Shown one piece after another: positions 9,538 through 18,226 of a DNA stretch of 64,000 nt. The DNA is from Halorussus lipolyticus (GTDB lineage Archaea; Halobacteriota; Halobacteria; Halobacteriales; Haladaptataceae). Every line of letters begins with the position of its first letter. Position 1 is the stretch's first letter. Below the pieces are notes generated by a model that worked only from the letters and a program-made list of their open reading frames with translations, made no database searches and was not told where the DNA came from. The translations under genes and the position numbers were made by a program. The DNA lies in NCBI RefSeq assembly GCF_029338375.1, contig NZ_CP119804.1, positions 2,686,955 through 2,750,954 on the forward strand. The letters are read 5' to 3'.

Positions 9538-9650
9538 AGCAACTACCCGATGCGTTTACTCCACCAGCACGAGTAAACGATTCCTCGATTTCGTTTACTC
9601 AGACGCCGCTTCCCCGGCGTGAGTAAACGAAACCGGCGACGGCTTTACTC
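9532..9650. repeat. Three 30-bp inverted repeats with GAGTAAACG arms
   Basis: Three dyads lie between convergent genes, each with about 10-base arms and a 10-base spacer: 9532-9561 (GAGTAAAGCA to TGCGTTTACT plus C), 9571-9600 (GAGTAAACGA and TCGTTTACTC, perfect) and 9621-9650 (GAGTAAACGA and GGCTTTACTC). The first contains the stop codon of the GIY-YIG gene and the third the stop codon of the minus-strand SDR gene. The arms are almost the same in all three while the spacers differ. A bidirectional terminator or a binding site array are both possible. Confidence 0.75.
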
Positions 9651-10562
9651 CGCCAGTGGGTCGTCCTCGGGCACCGACGCCGGTAGCCCGACCAACTCCG
9701 CGCTCCGCTCCCAGACGAGACGCCGTAGCGCCTCATCACCAGCAATTTCCGCAGGCGAGGTCCGCTCGCGCCGGTCGAAGTACGCGCCCGACACGTCGGC
9801 CACCTCGTCACTCGTCGCCAGATAGGCCAGCGTGTCGCCGGCGTCCGCGACACTCTCGAAGGGGCCGACCGGCGCAATCCCGGCCACGAACGCGGCCGCG
9901 CCGGTGAACACCCGCGAAAAGCCGGTCGCGTTCCTGACGAGGCCGGTCTGTGGAAGCCACCCCGGATGCACGCAGTTGGCGGTCACGCCGGTCCCCGCGA
10001 GTCGGTCTGCCAGTTCCACCGTGAACAGCACGTTCGCCAGTTTCGAGTCGGCGTAGGCGTCCAGACCGTCGAACGCTCCGCCGTCTCCCCGCTCGCCCCG
10101 GACGACCGCCTCCACGTCCGACAGCGACCCGTCCTCGTGGAGTGCGCTCGTCGTATTAACGGTTCGTGCGGGGGCGCTCTCGCGCAGGCGCGGCGCGAGG
10201 AGATTCGTCAACAGGAACGGCGCGAGGTGGTTGACCGCGAAGGTGAGTTCGACGCCCTCGTCAGTGGTCCGGCGGTGGCTCTGGGAGGTCCCGGCGTTGT
10301 TCACCAGCGCGTCGAGGCGGTCGTAGTCGGCCCGGACCTCGCGGGCCAACTCCCGAACCGCCGCGAAGTCCGCGAAGTCGGCCGGGTAGAAGTCGCCCTC
10401 GCTCTCGGGGTGGGCGTCCCGGACCGCGGACAGGACTTCCTGCCCCGCCTCGCGGTCCCGGCCCGTGAACAGGACGATTGCGCCCTCCTCGGCGAGTCGC
10501 AGGGCGGCCTCACAGCCGATACCGCTGGTTCCGCCCGTCACGAGGACGACCTTGCTCGTCAT
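9645..10562 (-). CDS. Short-chain dehydrogenase/reductase
   Basis: NAD(P)-dependent oxidoreductase of 305 residues, resembling the retinol-dehydrogenase/WWOX branch of SDRs. Cofactor motif TGGTSGIG (residues 9-16), NNAG (about 87-90) and the active-site pattern with serine in TTSALHEDG and YADSKLANV (Tyr-x3-Lys) are all present. The substrate cannot be told. It is followed, 24 bases upstream, by the FMN reductase on the same strand, so both probably belong to one redox operon transcribed leftward. Confidence 0.9.
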   Translation of the reverse strand: MTSKVVLVTGGTSGIGCEAALRLAEEGAIVLFTGRDREAGQEVLSAVRDAHPESEGDFYPADFADFAAVRELAREVRADYDRLDALVNNAGTSQSHRRTTDEGVELTFAVNHLAPFLLTNLLAPRLRESAPARTVNTTSALHEDGSLSDVEAVVRGERGDGGAFDGLDAYADSKLANVLFTVELADRLAGTGVTANCVHPGWLPQTGLVRNATGFSRVFTGAAAFVAGIAPVGPFESVADAGDTLAYLATSDEVADVSGAYFDRRERTSPAEIAGDEALRRLVWERSAELVGLPASVPEDDPLAE

Positions 10563-10586
10563 TGGCTCTCGGTTGGGGTTCGGAAT

Positions 10587-11192
10587 TCAGTCGTCGTCTG
10601 TGGCCTGCTGGCCGCCGTCGGCGTCCTCGGCCACGCCGGCGTCGGGCGCGGTCACGTCGGGGTGGATGTAGGCGTACTCGACTGCCTGCTGGCCGAGTTT
10701 CTCGACGCGCTCTTTGATGTCGTCGTCCACGATTTCGCCGTCCTCGATTTTGTTCCGGGCGCTCCGGATGCCGACCTGATGGGGCAGGACCCACGCGTGA
10801 ACTCCTCGGGCCGTGACTCGCATGTGGTCTAGGGTGCTGGCGAACGACCCACCGCCCGCGGCGGCCAGCAGGCCGACCGTGGTGTCCTCGTACTCGTCGA
10901 AGCTACAGTAGTCGTGGACGTTCCGGAAGGCCGACGAGTAGGACCCGTGGTAGACCGGGCTTCCCCAGAGGACCGTATCGGCCTCCCGAATCTTGCGCTT
11001 GAGTTCGGTGGCCTCGGGGGGTTCGTCCTCGTCGGGGTCGAAAATCGGCAGGTCGTACTCGCGCACGTCCAGCAGTTCGGTCTCGGCACCGCGCTTTTCG
11101 GCGGCGGCGAGGGCGTGTTTCAGGGCGGTCCGGGTGTAACTCCCGTCGCGCATGCTTCCGGCCAGCGCGACGACGACAGGGTTCTCGTTCAT
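10587..11192 (-). CDS. NADPH-dependent FMN reductase family protein
   Basis: Flavodoxin-fold reductase of 201 residues that probably reduces FMN, quinones or azo compounds with NAD(P)H. Seen: VVALAGSMRDGSYTRTALKH (phosphate loop of the SsuE/NQO family) and VLWGSPVYHGSYSSAFRNVHDY, the FMN ring-binding loop, followed by LLAAAGGGSFA. The C-terminal 30 residues are an acidic tail. It shares orientation with the SDR downstream. Confidence 0.9.
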   Translation of the reverse strand: MNENPVVVALAGSMRDGSYTRTALKHALAAAEKRGAETELLDVREYDLPIFDPDEDEPPEATELKRKIREADTVLWGSPVYHGSYSSAFRNVHDYCSFDEYEDTTVGLLAAAGGGSFASTLDHMRVTARGVHAWVLPHQVGIRSARNKIEDGEIVDDDIKERVEKLGQQAVEYAYIHPDVTAPDAGVAEDADGGQQATDDD

Positions 11193-11277
11193 CTTGTTCG
11201 AAAGCAGGGGCCTGAAAGGGAAAACAGTTTCCGGAACCCGATTTTTGTAAGAACAAGAACCTTTGTTCCGGGGTTCG

Positions 11278-12528
11278 TCAGTCCGCGGCCGACTCGTCCG
11301 CGACGCTCGACGCGCCGAACGCCGAGGAGACCCCGAGAAAAACGGCGGACCCCGCGACCAGAATCCCGCCGAACAGGCCGATGGTCGGGACGATTCCCAG
11401 CGCGTCGGCGAGTCTCCCGGCCCCGAGTTCGAAGGGGATGGTGACGACGTGGTAAATCATCCCGGCGGTGCTGAGGACCGTCGCGCGGCCGACCGACCCA
11501 ACCCGGTCGTTGATGTACTGGTTCGCCAAGGGCGTCATCACGCCGCGGGTGGCCCGCATCACGAAGAAGACCGGAATCGCCGCGATGGGTGCGAGGGCGA
11601 CGCCGACGAACAGCGCGCCGAGGACCGGCGGCGCGAGCGCGAACCACCGCCGGAGACCGACGACCTCCTCGATTCGGTCGGTGTTGTAGCTGACCGCGGC
11701 CGCGACGGCGGTGAACCCGCCGAACATCCACCCGACTTCGCTGACCGAGAGACCGAGCGTCTCGATGCTGAACGGTTGGACGAAGAAGTTGACGCCCCAG
11801 TAGACCCCGAAGAACAGACCGAGGTACGGGACGAACGACCGGAGCGGTGGCTTCGAGAACTCCTCGCGGATGACCGGCAGAGCGTCCACGACGGTAAAGT
11901 GGTCGTCGGAGTCCCCTTCGCCGGTATCTGAGTCGCTTCGGCCGGGCGCGGACTCGGGGAACGAGAGCAGAACCGGGATGCTCAGCACTGTCACGGCCGC
12001 CGAGGCCAGATAGGCGGCGGGCATCCACACGTCGGCGATGTAGCCCCCGACGACACCCGTCGTGCCCATCACGACGTACATCACGGCGTTGCCTCGGCCT
12101 CGGACCTGCGCGAAGTCGCCTTCGTCCATCCGGGCCTTCAGGGTGTCGTAGAGCCACGCATCGGCGGTCCCGGACTCGAACGTCGAGGCCAGCGCCCAGA
12201 ACGCGAACACGACCGCGAAGTGCGCGAACTCGCTGGAGACCACCATCGCCAACTGGGCCACGGTTATCATCGCGCTGGCGACCAACAGGCTGTTTCGCCG
12301 ACCGATTCGGTCGCCGACGACCCCGGTCGGAATCTCGAACAGGAGGAGACCGGCCCACCAGATGGCGTCCACGGCCCCGACGAGCGCGTAGGACTCGACG
12401 TTGAGTTTGACGTAGTAGTACCAGATGGGCGTGGTGAACCCCGCGGCCATCGACGCCCGGTAGAGGTAGTACTTGGCGACGGGTCCCTCGGGGAGGGTCG
12501 GCCGCCAACTCCTCGCGGTCGGTCTCAC
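11278..12528 (-). CDS. Major facilitator superfamily transporter
   Basis: Twelve-helix type membrane transporter of 416 residues. The loop between helices 2 and 3 reads GVVGDRIGRRNSLLVASAM, the MFS signature, and an acidic segment (SESAPGRSDSDTGEGDSDDHF) forms the central cytoplasmic loop. The GTG at 12528 is chosen; the frame stays open to 12711 but would run into the divergent phosphohexomutase gene. Substrate unknown; the family includes drug and sugar exporters. Confidence 0.88.
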   Translation of the reverse strand: MRPTARSWRPTLPEGPVAKYYLYRASMAAGFTTPIWYYYVKLNVESYALVGAVDAIWWAGLLLFEIPTGVVGDRIGRRNSLLVASAMITVAQLAMVVSSEFAHFAVVFAFWALASTFESGTADAWLYDTLKARMDEGDFAQVRGRGNAVMYVVMGTTGVVGGYIADVWMPAAYLASAAVTVLSIPVLLSFPESAPGRSDSDTGEGDSDDHFTVVDALPVIREEFSKPPLRSFVPYLGLFFGVYWGVNFFVQPFSIETLGLSVSEVGWMFGGFTAVAAAVSYNTDRIEEVVGLRRWFALAPPVLGALFVGVALAPIAAIPVFFVMRATRGVMTPLANQYINDRVGSVGRATVLSTAGMIYHVVTIPFELGAGRLADALGIVPTIGLFGGILVAGSAVFLGVSSAFGASSVADESAAD

Positions 12529-12652
12529 ACCCGGCGATACAGAGGCGACCCACAAAACTACTCGCGGAAGCGCATTTTTGTATTCTAGCTGAGGTATTCG
12601 TGGCAGAGAGCCACGCGGTGGTTTTTTCGGCGCGGGCGCAGTCCTTCCGGAT

Positions 12653-14053
12653 ATGGAGACGCCGATTTCGTTCGGAACCGACGGCTGGCGAGCCACGTTG
12701 GACGAGTTCACCGCTCCTCGCGTCCGGATGGTCGGGCAGGCAGTCGCCGACTACCTGCGCGAGGTCGAAGACCGCGACGAGGGAACCGTCGCCGTCGGGT
12801 ACGACGCCCGCGAGACCTCGCGGGGATTCGCCGAGGAGTTGTGCCGCGTGCTGGCTGTCAACGGTTTCGACGCCTTGATTCCGCCCCGTGACTGCCCGAC
12901 GCCGCTGGCGGTCTGGACCATCGCCGACCGCGACTTGGCGGGCGCGCTGGTGGTCTCGGCCTCTCACAACCCGCCGAACTACAACGGCGTGAAGTTCTTC
13001 CCCCACGACGCCGCGCCCGCGCTCCCCGAGGTCACGGACGAAATCATGGCTCGCATCGCGGAACCCCGCGCGCTCCCCGAGGAGGACCACGGAACGGTCA
13101 GCGAGGAGGACCTCCTCGAACCCTACGCCGAACACGTCTTCGACCTCGTGGGCGTCGGTCCCGACGCCGACGCGGATTTGGAGGGTCTCGAAGTCGTCTA
13201 CGACGCGATGCACGGGTCGGGCAGAGGGTTCACCGACGAACTGCTGGAACGCGCCGGGGCGACCGTCCACCGGCGGCGCTGTGAGCAGGACGCCGAGTTC
13301 GGCGGGACGAACCCCGAACCGAGCGCCGAGAACTTGCAGGGGTTGGTCGAGGCGGTCCGCGAGAAGGACGCCGACCTCGGCATCGCCAACGACGGCGACT
13401 CGGACCGCATCGCTATCGTGACCCCCGACCGAGGCTTCTTGGACGAGAACCTCTTTTTCGCTGGGACCTACGACTACCTCCTCGAAGACGACTCGGGTCC
13501 CGCGGTCCGGACCGTCTCGACCACCTTCCTCGTGGACCGGGTGGCCGAGGCCCACGGCGAGGACGTAGTGGAGACCGCAGTCGGCTACAAGTGGGTCGCC
13601 GAGGCGATGCAGGAGTCAGACGCCCTCATCGGCGGCGAGGAGTCCGGCGGGTTCTCCATCCGGGGCCACGTCCGCGAGAAGGACGGCGTGCTGATGGCCT
13701 TGCTGGCGGGTGCGGTCGAGAACGAGCGGTCCTACGACGACCGAGTGGACGCCCTGCTGGACGAGTTCGGCGAGATTCACCAGTCGAAAGTCAGCGTGGA
13801 CTGCCCCGACGACCGCAAGGAGGACGTGCTGGCCGACTTGGAGGCCGAACTCCCCGACGAGGTGGCCGGCGAGCGCGTCGAGACGGTCAACGACACCGAC
13901 GGGTTCAAGATTCTCCTCGAAGACGGGTCGTGGCTGTTGGTCCGGCCGAGCGGGACCGAACCCAAGATGCGGGTCTACGCCGAGGCTGATAGCGAGGACA
14001 GAGTGTCGGAGTTACTGGACGCCGGGCGCGGACTGGTCGAACCGCTGGTGTAA
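12653..14053 (+). CDS. Phosphoglucomutase/phosphomannomutase family protein
   Basis: Alpha-D-phosphohexomutase of 466 residues. It shows the N-terminal FGTDGWR, the phosphoserine loop VVSASHNPPNYNGVKF (Ser is the phospho-carrier), the metal loop GDSDRIAIV, the sugar loop GGEESGGFSI and the phosphate loop RPSGTEPK. This set covers phosphomannomutase, phosphoglucomutase and phosphoglucosamine mutase (GlmM-like); the sequence alone does not separate them. It supplies sugar-1-phosphates for glycans such as the S-layer. It is divergent from the MFS gene. Confidence 0.93.
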   Translation: METPISFGTDGWRATLDEFTAPRVRMVGQAVADYLREVEDRDEGTVAVGYDARETSRGFAEELCRVLAVNGFDALIPPRDCPTPLAVWTIADRDLAGALVVSASHNPPNYNGVKFFPHDAAPALPEVTDEIMARIAEPRALPEEDHGTVSEEDLLEPYAEHVFDLVGVGPDADADLEGLEVVYDAMHGSGRGFTDELLERAGATVHRRRCEQDAEFGGTNPEPSAENLQGLVEAVREKDADLGIANDGDSDRIAIVTPDRGFLDENLFFAGTYDYLLEDDSGPAVRTVSTTFLVDRVAEAHGEDVVETAVGYKWVAEAMQESDALIGGEESGGFSIRGHVREKDGVLMALLAGAVENERSYDDRVDALLDEFGEIHQSKVSVDCPDDRKEDVLADLEAELPDEVAGERVETVNDTDGFKILLEDGSWLLVRPSGTEPKMRVYAEADSEDRVSELLDAGRGLVEPLV

Positions 14054-14135
14054 TTTCGTCGGTTCGACGGAAGTCACGTAGAAAGCGCCCAGAAAACACC
14101 TAACCGACTCGCAAACGGTAAGAGAAAAGCCGAGA

Positions 14136-14243
14136 TTACCGGTCGAACGCACGTGCTAACAGGGCAGACCAGTCCGGTCGATTCGTCAGGACGCGGCCCT
14201 CGGAGTTTTTGACCTCCTCTCGGTGGCGTTCGGCTTCGGTCAT
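14136..14243 (-). CDS. Possible 35-residue small protein
   Basis: A short frame beginning MTEAERHREEVKNSEGRVLT and ending WSALLARAFDR. It has haloarchaeal codon use, unlike the AT-rich DNA just upstream, and an AT element (atatatat near 14266) 20-30 bases before the ATG. Without homologues it is only a candidate. Confidence 0.35.
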   Translation of the reverse strand: MTEAERHREEVKNSEGRVLTNRPDWSALLARAFDR

Positions 14244-14361
14244 ATTGGTAGCTAAGACGCTATTCCATATATATGTTAGGACGATGCTGGAAGGAATGTT
14301 CAACTGATACCTAGTCCTGACAAAACGTGTGTCATTTTCTCCCAGTCTTCCTTTCCATCGC

Positions 14362-14979
14362 TCACAGTTTGACAATAGCCAGCAGAAGCGCGACAAAAAG
14401 ACCTACTATACACCCGACGACGAACGTGACTGCGAGAATTCCGTAAAACTCGAAGGAACGGTTGTTCACGTAAACTACACCACTAATAATAGTGGAAACG
14501 ACGGAAATAGCCAGTAACGCTTGTGAAATAGAGAGTAATGCCCTGTCTTTGTTTAGTCTCTCGTCATTTCTGGCGATGTATTTTGGATAGGTTTGAACAA
14601 ACGTTACGAACATTTCCTTTCGGCCGAATGTTGCCTGTTTGGTAATATCATCGACCGTAATTTCGGTTTCTAACTTCGTATGGTAGACAGTCCCAAATGC
14701 CGCGAAGACACTCAGAACGCCGAATAGAACTCCAGCATACGTAAAGGGATTATCGACGGTCCCGAGGGTCGTATCAGTTCGTTGTCGAGCGATATAATAG
14801 GCGATTGCGGCCACAACTCCAGAAAATGTGAACGATACCCGAAGGAGCGACATGGCCTTTGTATCAATGTGTTCTGCCTCGTCGATTTGACCTTCGAGTG
14901 TTTCGTTCAATTTGTCGTGACTCAACCGAAGGGCGTACAGTGAAGACTCTACTGTCAGTTTCTCTTCGTCGTCGCTCAC
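14362..14979 (-). CDS. Four-helix membrane protein of unknown function
   Basis: A 205-residue membrane protein. After a charged, coiled N-terminus (residues 1-42) come two hydrophobic helices (about 48-65 and 78-97), a soluble segment with EITVDDITKQATFGRKEMF, then two more helices (about 150-172 and 178-204). A helical N-terminus followed by 2+2 helices resembles SLATT and related effectors of nucleotide-signalling defence systems, but no sensor gene lies beside it. GC content is clearly lower than in flanking genes, suggesting recent transfer. GTG start at 14979. Confidence 0.6.
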   Translation of the reverse strand: MSDDEEKLTVESSLYALRLSHDKLNETLEGQIDEAEHIDTKAMSLLRVSFTFSGVVAAIAYYIARQRTDTTLGTVDNPFTYAGVLFGVLSVFAAFGTVYHTKLETEITVDDITKQATFGRKEMFVTFVQTYPKYIARNDERLNKDRALLSISQALLAISVVSTIISGVVYVNNRSFEFYGILAVTFVVGCIVGLFVALLLAIVKL

Positions 14980-15037
14980 GGATTGTTCGACTATGATTAA
15001 ACTGGAACAATAACACTTCGGATTTTAGTCTAACATC

Positions 15038-15238
15038 CTACTCCGATTCCCCGAAGTCTAACATCCCGCTGGGATTCGCGTAGTAGAGGTACGCCAACCC
15101 GAGGCCTATCGCCACCGCGACCCCGCCGAGGAGGTCACTAGTCCCCATCTCCACACCATCCGCGAGCGTGACGTAGGCCATTACGACCGAGAACGCGGCC
15201 CAGATGACCGCCAATCGTCGGCGTCGCGTTTCGTCCAT
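15038..15238 (-). CDS. Small two-helix membrane protein
   Basis: Predicted 66-residue protein beginning MDETRRRRLAVIWAAFSVVM. Two hydrophobic helices (about 8-26 and 36-54) are followed by a short acidic tail (LDFGESE). The basic N-terminus suggests the N-in orientation. Small membrane proteins of this kind are widespread in haloarchaea and uncharacterised. Confidence 0.6.
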   Translation of the reverse strand: MDETRRRRLAVIWAAFSVVMAYVTLADGVEMGTSDLLGGVAVAIGLGLAYLYYANPSGMLDFGESE

Positions 15239-15703
15239 GCGATTGAGACCGGAGTCCGGACAGTTGGCTCTGTTGGATTCTGGGTCTCGTGATTCAGCGT
15301 TGGCGCAAGTTCAGGCAGATGAGAGGCGATAGAGAATTGTATATGGGGCTTTAGGAAAGAAAATTATTTCTTTACAAACCATAAATATTCTTCTGGCCGT
15401 CGAGTGGTTCTGCGAGTCGCCGCATCCCTGCGCTTCGCGTGGACCAGCAGTAGATTGGAAACGAAGCGGGCCAACGGTGAAGTGAAAACGAGGCTAACTT
15501 CAGGCTTGAGCATTGCCGTCTCCCGCACAGCACCGCACCTCGTCCTCCCCACCCTCCTGCGGTCTCTGCGAACCACGTTCGCAGATCAGCGAGACGCGGC
15601 GCGTCTCGCCAGCCTCGGGGTTCGCATTCGCTCACACCCTGCGGTCCTCGTCCCTCGCGCGCGTTGCTCGCGCACGCCGGTCAGAATCTACCCTATTCTC
15701 ACG
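15239..15703. other. Gene-free stretch with dispersed repeat
   Basis: No convincing gene. The first 120 bases are AT-rich with TATA-like tracts before the small membrane protein gene. From about 15400 the DNA is GC-rich, with a C-rich strand and short inverted repeats, and holds one copy of the dispersed repeat described at 15531-15665. Confidence 0.5.
15531..15665 (+). repeat. Dispersed C-rich repeat, copy 1
   Basis: It begins caccgcacctcgtcctccc and shares its first 21 bases exactly with 56864-56884. Further in, both copies carry CCTGCGGTC and CTCGTCCCTCGC followed by short GC-rich dyads. Such strand-biased elements recur between haloarchaeal genes and produce false Arg/Ser-rich frames. 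Confidence 0.65.
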
Positions 15704-16120
15704 TCACTCCCCGTCGTACCGACCTCGTAGCCGATTCCCGTCGTCCTCGACCGGCGCAATCTCGAAGCCGAGTGACTCGTAGAACGGTCGCACGCCGGGG
15801 TCGAACTCGGCGGTCAGCGGGGCGCGGCGCTCGGCCGCAGTCCGGACCAGCGCGCTTCCGACGCCTTGTGCCCGGCGCGCTCGCCGGACCGCCACGGCGT
15901 CGATGTGCGCGCCCCGATTCCGGGGCACGAGGACCAGCGCGCCCAGAATCGAATCGCTCTCGCCCTCGTCTGCGACCAGTACGTCCTCGGCGTCGATTCG
16001 CTCGCCGAGGTCGTCCCGAACGTCCAGCATCGCGGCGTCGAGGACTCGGCGCACGCCGAGTCGGTCGCCCGAATCGGCCTCTCGGACCGTGGCGCTCCCG
16101 GCGCTCGTCTCGCGGGCCAT
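15704..16120 (-). CDS. GNAT-family N-acetyltransferase
   Basis: Acetyl-CoA-dependent acetyltransferase of 138 residues. The acetyl-CoA site is seen in VRRARRAQGVGSALV (Q/RxxGxG/A pattern), preceded by the strand HIDAVAV and followed by PFYESLGFE, the usual C-terminal GNAT motif. The acceptor is unknown. Its ATG at 16120 overlaps the TGA of the upstream SAMP2-redoxin gene (TGATG), so the two are probably translated together. Confidence 0.88.
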   Translation of the reverse strand: MARETSAGSATVREADSGDRLGVRRVLDAAMLDVRDDLGERIDAEDVLVADEGESDSILGALVLVPRNRGAHIDAVAVRRARRAQGVGSALVRTAAERRAPLTAEFDPGVRPFYESLGFEIAPVEDDGNRLRGRYDGE

Positions 16121-16950
16121 CACTCCGAGTCGTCTTCGAGCATCCTATCGACCATCGCCAGCACGTCGTCCACCGAGGGCCGGTCGCCCGGACTGTCGCC
16201 GCGGTGGACCGCGTGGAGTCGCAGATTCCCGTCGCGGGCGTCCAGCACCGCGACTTCCGGCATCCGACCCACGAGGTCCGAGAGCTTTCCCAACTTGCCA
16301 AACCGGGTGGGTTGGCCGTACTGGTCGCCCGCCGTCTTCTCCTCGTCGGCCACCAGCGCGAAGGGCAGGTGGAGTTTCTTCTGCCACTTCTCGGCTTTCT
16401 TCCGCGACTCGGGCAGGACCGAGACCACCGCGGCCCGCCGGTCGCGGAACTCGTCGTAGCGGTCGGCGACTGCCTGCACCTGCTCGCGGCAGTTCCGGCA
16501 GTGGTAGTCGCGCTGGAAGAACAGGACTACGGCGTCGTTTTCCCCCGGCAGGCGACTCGCCGGACTCCTCTCGACGGTCCGGTCGCCCTTGCGCTCGGCG
16601 AGCGCCGATAGTCGGAGGGGGTCCGGTCCCGCCCCGGCGTTGGGCAACTCGAAATCGAGTTCGCTCACGCCCAACTCGTCGCGCTCGCGGTCGAACGCCG
16701 ACCCGGCGGTTTCGGACTCCGGCCCGAGACCGCCCTCAGCGTCTTCTGGCCCGCTCCCGCCCTTGATGAGTCGCAGGACCTTCACGTGGTCGGCCTCGAC
16801 GGGTTGGTCCTCGGGCACCGGCCGACCGTCCACCATCACCGAGACCTCGTGGGGACTGAGGCCCACTTCGGCCAGCAGGTCGGCGTAGGTCGCGTCCTCG
16901 ACTTCGAGGTCGTGGCTCTCCTCGCCGACGACCTCGACTGTCACGTTCAT
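16120..16950 (-). CDS. SAMP2-like ubiquitin domain fused to a redoxin domain
   Basis: A 276-residue two-domain protein. Residues 1-65 start MNVTVEVVGEESHDLEVEDA and end VKVLRLIKGG, matching archaeal SAMP2, a beta-grasp modifier whose C-terminal diglycine is adenylated by UbaA for protein conjugation and tRNA thiolation. Here the diglycine (64-65) is followed without a stop by a polar linker (66-98) and a peroxiredoxin/AhpC-TSA-like domain (about 99-276) with VVLFFQRDYHCRNCREQV; C151 and C154 form a CxxC pair. An internal GTG at 16668 could start the redoxin separately. Either a processed precursor or a fixed fusion is possible. Confidence 0.85.
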   Translation of the reverse strand: MNVTVEVVGEESHDLEVEDATYADLLAEVGLSPHEVSVMVDGRPVPEDQPVEADHVKVLRLIKGGSGPEDAEGGLGPESETAGSAFDRERDELGVSELDFELPNAGAGPDPLRLSALAERKGDRTVERSPASRLPGENDAVVLFFQRDYHCRNCREQVQAVADRYDEFRDRRAAVVSVLPESRKKAEKWQKKLHLPFALVADEEKTAGDQYGQPTRFGKLGKLSDLVGRMPEVAVLDARDGNLRLHAVHRGDSPGDRPSVDDVLAMVDRMLEDDSE

Positions 16951-16992
16951 GCCCGGTTCTTCCGCGGCGCGGGTGGTAAGCGTGTCGGGGTG

Positions 16993-18057
16993 CTACGACA
17001 TCGGCTCAGAGCCGACATCCGACTCCCGGTCGCGGTCCGCCCGTCGTCGCTGGTACTGACTCCGACCGCCCAGACCCAGCGCGCCCAGTCCCAGTAGCAG
17101 GACGAGGAACTGGACGAGACCCCCGAGAATCGGCACGAATCCGACAATCGCGGCCAGCAGGAGGCCGATGAACAGCGCCAGCCATCGCCCGCCCGTATCC
17201 GCCATCCCGAGGAGCCACGTTCCGACCGCGAACGCGCCGTAGACGTACCCCAGCCATAACACCAGCGCGTAGACCAGCGCCAAGATGAGGCCCAACGGAA
17301 TCCCGACCAGCGAGACGAACAGAATCACCATCAGGACGGGAATCCCGACGAACAGCAGGAGACCGACTCCGCCGGACTTCAGGGGGTCTGCGGTCGCTCT
17401 GTCAGCGATACCCCCGGAGAACCGCGGGAAGACGAGCAGGACCACCGCGCCGAGGACGAGGTTGACGAGGAAGCCGTACACCCACCCGACCCAGTTGGGC
17501 ACCAGCGGCCCGGTGAACCCGAGGTCGAGACCGATGTCGGACTCTTGGCGAATCTCGCCAGCGACCTGCGCGCCCTCCGCCCGGTTCAAGTCGCCGTCGT
17601 AGACGAAATCCCCGCCGACGACCGCGTTCGGCCCGAGCGTGATGGTTCCCGCGCCGACCCGAACGCCCTGCTGGACCTCGCCCTCCACGACGACGTTCCC
17701 GGCCGCGCCTTCGAGTTGCCCGCCGACGAGGGCGTCCTCGCTGACGACGACGTTGCCCCCGACCGCATCCACGTCGCCCGTCACTTCCCCGGCGATTCTG
17801 ACGTTGCCGCCGAGCGCGGTCATGTCGCCGGTCACCCGACCCTCCACGAACACGTCACCGGCGAAGGCGGTCAAGTCGCCATCGACGGTGCCTCGGACGA
17901 TGACCGTCCCGGCGAACGCGGTCAGGTCGTCGTCTATCGTCTCGTCCTCCTCGACGACCACGGTGCCGCCGGTCCGCGTCACTTCGGCCGCGGCGGGCGC
18001 TGGCACTGCGGCGAGGACCACCAGCACAGCGAACAGCGCCACGAGTCGCTTGTCCAT
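16993..18057 (-). CDS. Bactofilin-like beta-helix membrane protein
   Basis: Protein of 354 residues. A signal peptide ([20 protein letters not shown]) leads into short repeats such as [20 protein letters not shown] and [20 protein letters not shown] (about 28-165), a right-handed beta-helix of the polymer-forming (bactofilin) type, predicted outside the membrane. Four or more helices follow (about 185-325), then an Arg-rich tail. The ATG at 18057 is preferred over 18072 because AGAGGAGAT precedes it. The fused helices suggest a membrane-anchored scaffold in the envelope; its role is unknown. Confidence 0.82.
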   Translation of the reverse strand: MDKRLVALFAVLVVLAAVPAPAAAEVTRTGGTVVVEEDETIDDDLTAFAGTVIVRGTVDGDLTAFAGDVFVEGRVTGDMTALGGNVRIAGEVTGDVDAVGGNVVVSEDALVGGQLEGAAGNVVVEGEVQQGVRVGAGTITLGPNAVVGGDFVYDGDLNRAEGAQVAGEIRQESDIGLDLGFTGPLVPNWVGWVYGFLVNLVLGAVVLLVFPRFSGGIADRATADPLKSGGVGLLLFVGIPVLMVILFVSLVGIPLGLILALVYALVLWLGYVYGAFAVGTWLLGMADTGGRWLALFIGLLLAAIVGFVPILGGLVQFLVLLLGLGALGLGGRSQYQRRRADRDRESDVGSEPMS

Positions 18058-18226
18058 ATCTCCTCTGTCCATTTCCCGACAAATAGTAATTGCCCGGTTT
18101 TCGCTCCGCTGGTGGGTTAAGTGCCTCCTACCGCCGTCCCGCCGGGCCGACGCTCGACCCGTAACCGAGATTTCGACCTGCCGCGACCTCGGGGAGTTTA
18201 AGACCGGCAAGCCCTTGCTCTGTCAC

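Noticed and set aside
11189-13555. 788-codon minus-strand frame over the MFS and phosphohexomutase genes
   Set aside because: Arg- and Gly-rich with no motif and overlapping two well-supported genes in other frames.
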